This document shows positions 58,047 to 64,000 of a stretch of DNA of 64,000 bases, one piece after another. The stretch is from Streptomyces albireticuli (GTDB lineage Bacteria; Actinomycetota; Actinomycetes; Streptomycetales; Streptomycetaceae). The translations under genes and the position numbers were made by a program. Position 1 is the stretch's first letter. Every line of letters begins with the position of its first letter. Location of the stretch: the NCBI RefSeq assembly GCF_021228125.1, contig NZ_JAJQQS010000008.1, forward strand, positions 248,001 through 312,000, written 5' to 3'. Below the pieces are notes generated by a model, which did not search any database, was not told the origin of the DNA, and saw only the letters and a list, made by a program, of their open reading frames with translations.

Positions 58047-58925
58047 TCAGGTCCCGGCGATCAGATCCGAGACCCGTACGAACTCGTAGCCCCGCGCCCT
58101 CAGCTCGGGCACGATCCGCCGCACCGCCTCCTCCGTGGTGGGCGCCGCGCTGCGCGTGCAGTGCATCACCACGACCGAACCGGGCTTGACCTGCGCCAGC
58201 ACCTGGTCCGCCACCGGCCCCGCCTTCTTGGCGAAGGCGTCACCGCTGACGACGTCCCACTGCACGGCCGTCACCTTCGCGGGCGCGACGGCGCGCAGCG
58301 CGGCTTCGTCGTAACACCCGCCGGGGAAGCGGAAGTACGGGACCGCGTGCCGCACCCCTGCCGTACGGAAGGCCGCGGACGCGCGTTCCACGTCGGCCCG
58401 GGCGCCGCCGCGCGGGACGACCGGGAGCCCGTAACAGGGGGTGGAGAAGGCGTGGTGGCTGTAGGAGTGGTTGGCGACCTCGAAGAGGGCGTCACCGCCG
58501 ATGGACCGGGCCTGGTCCGGGTACTGCTCGGCCCACCGGCCGGTCATGAAGACCGTGGCGGGCACCTTGAGCCTCCGCAGCGTCGTGATCAGTTCGGGGT
58601 TGTCGAACCGCTCGCCGCGCGCGGCCCGCGGGCCCTGGTCCGAGGTCATGTCGGCGTCGAAGGTCAGGGCGACGCGTTTCGCACCGCCGCGCTTCCCGTG
58701 GAAGAACACGGAGGCCCGGCCGTCGGACCCCACGGGAAGGGTGGGCGCGGCGGACGCCTCGGGCGAGGCGGCGGGGGTGGGAGGCGCGGCCGTCGGAGAG
58801 GCCGGGGCGGCCGGCGTGCCCGCGGCGGCGGAGGACTTCCCGGAACCACCGCCGCCGCAGGCGGCCAGGCTCCCGCAGAGGGCGAGAGCGGCGAACGATC
58901 GGACGATACGAGTCGGCGAGTGCAC
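58047..58925 (-). CDS. Polysaccharide deacetylase (CE4) lipoprotein
   Basis: 292 aa from a GTG start. Lipobox SLAAC (Cys23), then an Ala/Pro/Thr spacer of about 45 residues. NodB domain: motif 1 RVALTFDADMT, motif 2 NHSYSHH with metal-binding His, motif 3 YFRFPGGCYDE and motif 5 VVMHCT. The second Asp of TFDDG is shifted (TFDAD), a variant I recall in actinobacterial members. Probably deacetylates wall or capsule glycans outside the membrane. It is followed by a divergent element-like hairpin and the zapE gene on the same strand upstream. Confidence 0.88.
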   Translation of the reverse strand: MHSPTRIVRSFAALALCGSLAACGGGGSGKSSAAAGTPAAPASPTAAPPTPAASPEASAAPTLPVGSDGRASVFFHGKRGGAKRVALTFDADMTSDQGPRAARGERFDNPELITTLRRLKVPATVFMTGRWAEQYPDQARSIGGDALFEVANHSYSHHAFSTPCYGLPVVPRGGARADVERASAAFRTAGVRHAVPYFRFPGGCYDEAALRAVAPAKVTAVQWDVVSGDAFAKKAGPVADQVLAQVKPGSVVVMHCTRSAAPTTEEAVRRIVPELRARGYEFVRVSDLIAGT

Positions 58926-58990
58926 CGCAGCACCTTATGTCCGCCGGACGGCACCGTCAGGGGGGTAGGGGAAAGCCCCCGCCGTACCCT

Positions 58991-60115
58991 CTACTCCACC
59001 ACCAGCGACTTCGCGTCCCGCGCCAGCGCCGTCAGCCGCGAAATCGCCCGGAAGTACTTCTTCCGGTAGCCGCCGTTCAGCATTTCCTCGCTGAACAGCT
59101 CGTCGAACGGCCGCCCGGAAGCCAGCACCGGCACCTCCCGGTCGTACAGCCGGTCCGCGAGGACGACCAGCCGCAGCGCCGTGGACTGGTCGCCGACCGG
59201 CTCCACGCCCGTCAGGCACACGGCCCGCACGGGGTCGCACATGGCGCCGTAGCGGCTCGGGTGGACCTTGGAGAGGTGGTCGAGGAGGGACGGGAAGTCG
59301 TCCAGGGAGGCGCCGGCGGTCGCGTACGCCGTACGGGTGACGGTGTCGTCGTCGAACGGCACCGGGGCCTGCGGCAGGCCCCGGTGCCGGTAGTCCTCGC
59401 CGTCTATGCGCAGCGGGCGGAAGTGCGCGGACAGGCCCTGTATCTCGCGCAGGAAGTCGGCCGCCGCGAAGCGGCCCTCGCCGAGCTTGCCCGGCAGCGT
59501 GTTGGAGGTGGCGGCCAGTGCCACGCCCGCCTCGACGAGCTTGCCCAGCAGGGACGAGACGAGGACGGTGTCGCCCGGGTCGTCCAGCTCGAACTCGTCT
59601 ATGCACAGCAGCCGGTGGTCGCTGAGGGTGCGGACGGTCTGCTGGAAGCCCAGCGCGCCGACCAGGTTCGTCAGCTCCACGAAAGTGCCGAACGCCTTGT
59701 GCTCGGGCGCCGCGGGGGTGGCGTGCCAGAGGGAGGCCAGCAGGTGGGTCTTGCCGACGCCGTAGCCGCCGTCGAGGTAGACGCCGCGCGGGCCGGCGGC
59801 GGGCTTCGCCTCGCGCCGGAACCAGCGCTTGCGGCCGGTGCCGCTCGCGCTCGCGCCGCCGAGACCGGCCGCGAAGCCGCCGAGCACCTGGACGGCCTCG
59901 GCCTGGCTGGGCTGCTTGGCGTCCGGTATGTAGTTGTCGAAGCGCACCGAGTCGAAGCGCGGCGGCGGCACCATCTCGGCGACCAGACGGTCGGCGGGTA
60001 CGTGCGGGGCGCGCGAGGTGAGCGCGATCGGGGAGCCGGTGGCCGACCCGGCTATCGGGTCGGCGGCGCCGGTGGTACCCGGGGCGCCTGAGGCGGATGC
60101 GGTGGAGGACGACAC
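58991..60115 (-). CDS. zapE: Cell division protein ZapE (AFG1-like ATPase)
   Basis: 374 aa. AAA+ ATPase: Walker A LDGGYGVGKTHLLASL, the ZapE signature FVELTNLVGALGF, Walker B LLCIDEFELDDPGDT and sensor LAATSNTLP. Sequence ends SRLTALARDAKSLVVE. In E. coli ZapE binds the division ring; a role in Streptomyces septation is plausible. GTG start with a TAGGCT hexamer 8 nt upstream; GGAGAG between them could serve as a ribosome binding site. Confidence 0.92.
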   Translation of the reverse strand: MSSSTASASGAPGTTGAADPIAGSATGSPIALTSRAPHVPADRLVAEMVPPPRFDSVRFDNYIPDAKQPSQAEAVQVLGGFAAGLGGASASGTGRKRWFRREAKPAAGPRGVYLDGGYGVGKTHLLASLWHATPAAPEHKAFGTFVELTNLVGALGFQQTVRTLSDHRLLCIDEFELDDPGDTVLVSSLLGKLVEAGVALAATSNTLPGKLGEGRFAAADFLREIQGLSAHFRPLRIDGEDYRHRGLPQAPVPFDDDTVTRTAYATAGASLDDFPSLLDHLSKVHPSRYGAMCDPVRAVCLTGVEPVGDQSTALRLVVLADRLYDREVPVLASGRPFDELFSEEMLNGGYRKKYFRAISRLTALARDAKSLVVE

Positions 60116-60186
60116 AGCTCTCCAGCCTAGTCGCTGTCCGCCGGGCTCCGGGCCCGGGAACAGCGAGGCATGTCACACTGCGGCCT

Positions 60187-61002
60187 ATGCGACGCCTGTT
60201 CCCCCACCCGCTCACCCCGTCCGACATCGAAGACCGCACCTGGGACCTGGCCGAACTGGCCGAGGCCTACGCGTACCCCGAGGCTCCCGTCACGCCCGGG
60301 GCGCCCGGCGGGCAGGGGGTGGGCGGGGGAGGGCCCCGGAAGGCGTGGCTGCGCGCCAACATGGTCTCCTCGCTCGACGGCGCCGCCCACCACGACGGGC
60401 GTTCCCAGCCGCTGTCCTCGAAGGCCGACATGCGGATCTTCGGCACCCTGCGGGGCCTCGCGGACGCCGTGGTGGTGGGCGCCGAGACCGTACGGAAGGA
60501 GGGGTACCGGCCCGCGCGGGCACGGGAGGCCTTCGCGGCGCGGCGGGCGGCGCTCGGGCAGGGCCCCGCGCCGGCGATCGCGGTCGTGAGCGCCGGTCTC
60601 GACCTGGACTTCTCGCTTCCGCTGTTCACCGCGCCGCTGGTGCCCACGCTCGTCCTCACCGGCGCGGACGCGCCCGCGGACCGGGTCCGCGCGGCCCGCG
60701 AGGCCGGTGCCGAGGTGGTCGTGGCGGGCGAGGGGCGGCGGGTCGACGCCGCGCGGGTGCCCGGCGTGCTGGCCGAGCGGGGGCTGACCCGGCTGCTGAC
60801 GGAGGGCGGGCCGAGGCTCCTCGGCCAGTTCGTGGCCGCGGGCGCGCTGGACGAGCTGTGTCTGTCGCTGGCCCCGGTGACGGTCTCCGGTACGGCGGAC
60901 CGGATCGTGAGCGGCCCGCCCGTCGCGGTGCCGGAACGATTCACCCTGGCCTCGGTCATAGAAGAATCGGGTTTCCTCTTCACCCGGTACCACCAGATCT
61001 GA
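60187..61002 (+). CDS. RibD C-terminal-like pyrimidine reductase (dihydrofolate-reductase fold)
   Basis: 271 aa from the ATG at 60187. Motifs of RibD reductase domains: LRANMVSSLDGAAHHDGRSQ, ADAVVVGAETVRKEGYRPAR, LLTEGGPRLLGQFVAAG, DELCLSLAPVTVSG. It lacks the deaminase domain of full RibD. Likely an NADPH-dependent reductase of riboflavin-type intermediates or a related heterocycle; the true substrate is unknown. Divergent from zapE. Confidence 0.87.
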   Translation: MRRLFPHPLTPSDIEDRTWDLAELAEAYAYPEAPVTPGAPGGQGVGGGGPRKAWLRANMVSSLDGAAHHDGRSQPLSSKADMRIFGTLRGLADAVVVGAETVRKEGYRPARAREAFAARRAALGQGPAPAIAVVSAGLDLDFSLPLFTAPLVPTLVLTGADAPADRVRAAREAGAEVVVAGEGRRVDAARVPGVLAERGLTRLLTEGGPRLLGQFVAAGALDELCLSLAPVTVSGTADRIVSGPPVAVPERFTLASVIEESGFLFTRYHQI

Positions 61003-61159
61003 CAATCGGCGGAATTTCCTCTTCCGGTTACCCGCCGATGGGCAGAATTGAGTCGAACGCGCCCCGAGGGGCACGTGATCAAAACAGGCGGGCCCAGGGG
61101 GGCACGCGCAGGATGGTTTCTGTTGGGCCGGTGGCCCACGAAGGAGAAGGGCTTCCACC

Positions 61160-61630
61160 GTGTTCACGAGCGTATTGATGATCGAGCAACCTCTGTCCGC
61201 CTCGGACGTCGACTTCGTCACCACCCTTCACGACGACACGATGTCCTTCATCGTCCTCATGCAGCCGAGAGGTGCCGAGGACCGGCTGCTGCGCGCCATC
61301 GACGACGTCGCCCTCGGCGAGCTGGAGCAGGCGGTCCACGAGGCCGACGAGCCCGAGGGCGAGCAGGCCCGCCGCCCGGCGGCCCTCGCCCTCGAGCACT
61401 CGCTGCGCTCCCTCCGGGACGCCGGCTGCGAGGCCGTCGGCCAGCTGATCGAGGGGCACCCGCTCGACCTGCTGCGGTCGGTCGTCGACCAGACCCACGC
61501 CGACGAAGTGATCGTGCTGACCGCCCCGCACCTGGTCGAGGAGTTCTTCCACCGCGACTGGGCCTCCCGGGCGCGGCACAAGGTCGGCGTGCCGGTGCTG
61601 AAGCTCTACGCCCACAACGACGAGGAGTGA
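61160..61630 (+). CDS. Conserved actinobacterial protein of unknown function
   Basis: 156 aa from a GTG with GAAGGAGAAGG upstream. Acidic and soluble. Blocks FTSVLMIEQPLSASDVDFV, TLHDDTMSFIVLMQPRG, DEVIVLTAPHLVEEFFHRDW and VGVPVLKLYAH. I recall this family as widespread near ribD-like genes in Streptomyces and sometimes mislabelled indole-3-glycerol phosphate synthase, whose active-site motifs are absent. The alternating strands suggest a universal-stress-protein-like fold. Role unknown. Confidence 0.75.
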   Translation: MFTSVLMIEQPLSASDVDFVTTLHDDTMSFIVLMQPRGAEDRLLRAIDDVALGELEQAVHEADEPEGEQARRPAALALEHSLRSLRDAGCEAVGQLIEGHPLDLLRSVVDQTHADEVIVLTAPHLVEEFFHRDWASRARHKVGVPVLKLYAHNDEE

Positions 61631-61661
61631 CCCCGGCGGGAAGCACGCGGGCGGGTGGCGG

Positions 61662-62378
61662 TCACGCCTCCGCCAGCCGGCCGTCCCGCATCACCAGCAC
61701 CCGGTCGGCCCGGCCGAGCAGCGCCCGGTCGTGCGTGACCAGCACCGTCGCGGTGCGGTGCCGGCGCGTCACGTCGGCCAGCAGTTCCACCACCCGCTCG
61801 CCGCGCTCGTGATCCAGCGCCGAGGTCGGCTCGTCCACCAGCAGGACGGCCGGGCCGCCGAACAGCGCGCGGGCGATGTTCACGCGCTGCCGCTCGCCAC
61901 CGGACAACCGGTGCGGGCGGCGGCGCCGCTTCGCCGCGTCCAGGCCCACCGACTCCAGCAGCTCGCCCGCCCGGCCCCGGGCCTCGCGCACCCGCCCGCC
62001 CCGCAGGTGTGTCACGGCCAGCAGCTGCTCCTCGGCCGTCAGCGACGGCAGCAGGTTGGCCTGCTGGAAGACGATGCCGATCCGCTCGCGGCGCAGCGCC
62101 GTGCGCTCCCGGTCGGTCATCCGCGCCGTGTCCCGGCCCGCGACGGTGACCCGGCCCGCGCCGGGCCGCAGCAGGGTCGCCGCGACGGCGAGGAGGCTCG
62201 ACTTCCCGGAACCGGACGGCCCGGCGACGGCCACCAGCTCGCCGGGGGCCACGGCCAGGGACACCGCGTCCAGGGCCGTCAGCGGGCGGTCGCCGTCCGG
62301 ATAAGTGAGGGTGACGTCCTCCAGGGTGAGGGCGGCGCCGGACCGCGGCTCCTGGGAAGAGGGGACATTCCTGGTCAT
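61662..62378 (-). CDS. ABC transporter ATP-binding protein (MacB/LolD type)
   Basis: 238 aa; the ATG at 62378 overlaps the permease stop (ATGA). Walker A GPSGSGKSS, Q-loop FQQANLLPSLT, signature LSGGERQR, Walker B VLLVDEPTSAL and switch His in VTHDRALL. It powers the FtsX-like permease encoded just upstream. The pair resembles MacB-type exporters or lipoprotein-release systems rather than importers. Substrate unknown. Confidence 0.92.
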   Translation of the reverse strand: MTRNVPSSQEPRSGAALTLEDVTLTYPDGDRPLTALDAVSLAVAPGELVAVAGPSGSGKSSLLAVAATLLRPGAGRVTVAGRDTARMTDRERTALRRERIGIVFQQANLLPSLTAEEQLLAVTHLRGGRVREARGRAGELLESVGLDAAKRRRRPHRLSGGERQRVNIARALFGGPAVLLVDEPTSALDHERGERVVELLADVTRRHRTATVLVTHDRALLGRADRVLVMRDGRLAEA

Positions 62379-63439
62379 CGGTTGGCTCCCAGCGCCGTCA
62401 GCGGATCCACGGACGTGATGCGGCGCACGGCGAGCGCGGAGCCGGCCAGCCCCAGCAGCACCATCGCCGCCACGGGTACGGCCACCGTGGCCGCCCCCAG
62501 TTCGAAGGGGACCGCCGCCGAGGCCAGCGCCCCGCCGGCCGCGCCCGCCGCGGCGCCCAGGCCCGCACCGGCCACCAGGACCACCGCCGCCTGCCCGAGC
62601 GCGTCCCGCACCAGATAGCCGCCGCTCGCCCCCACGGCCTTGAGCACCGCCACCTCCGGGCGCCGCTGCACCGTCCACACCGTGAAGAAGGCGCCCACCA
62701 CCAGCGCGCTCACCACGAACAGGAAGCCCTGCACGAGCCGGAGCGTGCCGTGCTCGGCCGCGTAGCCGTCGATCCCGTCGAGCGCCTCGGCGACCGGCAC
62801 CGCCGTCGTCGTCCGCGCGGCGTCCCCCGAGGGGCCGCCCCGGCCCGTGACCGCGAGCGCGGTCGGCCCGGCCTGGTGGCTCACGCGCTGCCACGTGGCG
62901 AGCGTCGTCCACACGCTCGGCGCGTGCCCGTGACTCCGGTCCGCGGTGATCCCCGAGACGGTCAGTGCCTCGGCGCCGAGCGTGACCCGGTCGCCCACCC
63001 GGATCCCCGCCTCGCGGGCGACCCGCTCGCCGACCGCCAGCCCGCCGTCCCCGGGCGCCCCACCCGTCACGAGCGGGGGCCGCAGCCGCCCGGACGTGCC
63101 GAACGCGCTCACCGACTCCGCCTTGCCGCCCGCCGTCAGCCGCGTCATCGCCACGCCCAGCGGCTCGGCCTCCCGGACCCCGGGCGCCGTGCGCCAGGCC
63201 CGTACCTGCCCGGCGTCGAGGGTGCTGTTCGAGAACGACACCTCCGGCTCGGCCCCGGCGGGCGCGCCGAAGACCACGCGGTCGGCGGGCAGGCGTGCGA
63301 CGGCCGACGTGGCCTCGCGGGCCAGCCCGTCCGTCAGGCCGTAGAGGAAGACGACCAGGGTGGTGATGAGCGCGACGACCGTGGCCATGAGGGCGAACCG
63401 CCCCCGGGCGAAACGGATGTCACGGAGCGCGACGAACAA
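62375..63439 (-). CDS. FtsX/MacB-like ABC transporter permease
   Basis: 354 aa from the TTG at 63439 (GGGAGGGG upstream); the frame above it is not typical. Helix 1 (FALMATVVALITTLVVFLYGL) is followed by an extracytoplasmic domain of about 190 residues and three C-terminal helices, starting LVQGFLFVVSALVVGAFFTVW. QRRPEVAVLKAVGAS is the FtsX coupling motif. It pairs with the overlapping ATPase gene. Streptomycete systems like this are often controlled by an adjacent two-component system; a sensor kinase gene starts 172 bp away in the opposite direction. Confidence 0.88.
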   Translation of the reverse strand: MFVALRDIRFARGRFALMATVVALITTLVVFLYGLTDGLAREATSAVARLPADRVVFGAPAGAEPEVSFSNSTLDAGQVRAWRTAPGVREAEPLGVAMTRLTAGGKAESVSAFGTSGRLRPPLVTGGAPGDGGLAVGERVAREAGIRVGDRVTLGAEALTVSGITADRSHGHAPSVWTTLATWQRVSHQAGPTALAVTGRGGPSGDAARTTTAVPVAEALDGIDGYAAEHGTLRLVQGFLFVVSALVVGAFFTVWTVQRRPEVAVLKAVGASGGYLVRDALGQAAVVLVAGAGLGAAAGAAGGALASAAVPFELGAATVAVPVAAMVLLGLAGSALAVRRITSVDPLTALGANR

Positions 63440-63611
63440 GGACCCCTCCCGGGTTCTGATCAGGACCCCTCCACGGTGCCGCGCGCGGGCCGCGCCGCCA
63501 TCAGGGCAAGGACTGGTCCGTACCCGGTCCGTCCGGTGCACCCGAAAATCAATCGAACGGTTGAGGGGCTTCCGGAGGGGCCCGACGCCCGGGAGCCGTA
63601 CGCTCGATGGG

Positions 63612-64000
63612 GTGACCCCGACCCCCGCTCCCCACGCGACGGCACCGCGCGCCCGCGCGCGTGTCCTCCTCGCGCGCTCCCGCCCGCGGCGACGCGCCGG
63701 TGCGGCCGCCGCCGAGGCGCCGTCGCTGCGGCTGGTCCGCCTCGCGCTGCACGGTGCGTTCTACGCCCTGCTCGCCCTCGCCCTCGGCCCCTCCCTCCTC
63801 GGGAAGCCCCCGGCCGTCCCGGCCCTCGGCCTCCTGCTCGCCGCCGCCTACGGCGCGGGCGTCGTGCGCCGCACCGCCCGCCCCGGCCTGTGGCTGACCG
63901 GCGTCACCGCGCTGTGGCTCGCGCTCCTCGCCCTGGACCACGGCTTCAGCTACGTCGCCTTCCCGCTGTTCTTCCACTTCCTGCACGCCCTGCCGGTGCG
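63612..64000 (+). CDS. Sensor histidine kinase, N-terminal part (truncated)
   Basis: 129 codons from the GTG at 63612 remain in the window. A basic, Arg-rich start (RARARVLLARSRPRRR) is followed by hydrophobic segments LALHGAFYALLALALG, LGLLLAAAYGAGVV and TALWLALLALDHG, then FSYVAFPLFFHFLHALPV. This is the membrane sensor region of DesK/NarX-like kinases typical of Streptomyces. The kinase core lies beyond the window. TACGCT 7 nt before the GTG suggests a leaderless mRNA. Divergent from the ABC export genes, which it may regulate. Confidence 0.75.
   Translation, partial: MTPTPAPHATAPRARARVLLARSRPRRRAGAAAAEAPSLRLVRLALHGAFYALLALALGPSLLGKPPAVPALGLLLAAAYGAGVVRRTARPGLWLTGVTALWLALLALDHGFSYVAFPLFFHFLHALPV

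Overview
The window is Streptomyces-type chromosome: very GC-rich, strong third-position G/C bias, many GTG starts, and short GTGA/ATGA overlaps inside operons. From memory (not checked here), the order ROK regulator, xylFGH, dxs, amino-acid permease, fadBA, RNase D, response regulator, DUF3000, hemE, hemQ/hemG matches the S. coelicolor region around SCO6008 to SCO6041. That conserved backbone carries several accessory inserts.

Layout. 1-9 kb is an accessory block of surface or secreted proteins: a truncated acyltransferase-3 membrane protein, an SGNH hydrolase with FG-GAP repeats, a frameshifted trypsin-like pseudoprotease with a repeat domain, a small secreted protein, and a 1171-aa ALF-repeat/coiled-coil protein. 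The last has a lower-GC C-terminal tip and is translationally coupled to a small secreted or lipoprotein gene, which looks like a toxin/immunity arrangement. 9-14 kb is the ROK regulator and xylose-type ABC transporter. 14-20 kb holds dxs, an APC permease and a GT-C glycosyltransferase. 20-28 kb holds a NYN-domain protein, a beta-propeller-like protein and a poly-gamma-glutamate (PGA)-type operon: Cache/HAMP membrane protein, PgsB, PgsC and an NlpC/P60 protein. Divergent to it is a lipoprotein that may be a related amidohydrolase.

28-34 kb encodes the fatty-acid beta-oxidation pair FadB/FadA, RNase D and a LuxR-type response regulator. 34-42 kb encodes DUF3000, HemE, a TIGR04222-like membrane protein, a secreted alpha/beta-hydrolase, HemQ and HemG; HemE, HemG and HemQ are steps of the coproporphyrin-dependent heme route. 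42-50 kb is an aromatic-catabolism island: tandem-IclR regulator, PcaF, PcaH, PcaG, PobA and a CoA-disulfide-reductase-like flavoprotein. Two small genes of unknown function split it, and pcaG carries a TTA codon, so bldA control is likely.

50-64 kb holds a NERD-like protein, a BlaI/MecI regulator divergent from a class A PBP whose transpeptidase SxxK motif reads TSFT, two polysaccharide deacetylase-like proteins, a PTH2-like protein, two ABC systems, a zinc-ribbon peptide, ZapE, a RibD-like reductase, a conserved actinobacterial protein and the start of a sensor kinase. I found no tRNA, rRNA, IS element or CRISPR array. Many intergenic gaps hold strong hairpins, and about ten genes have a TANNNT-like hexamer 6-7 nt before the start codon, suggesting leaderless transcripts.
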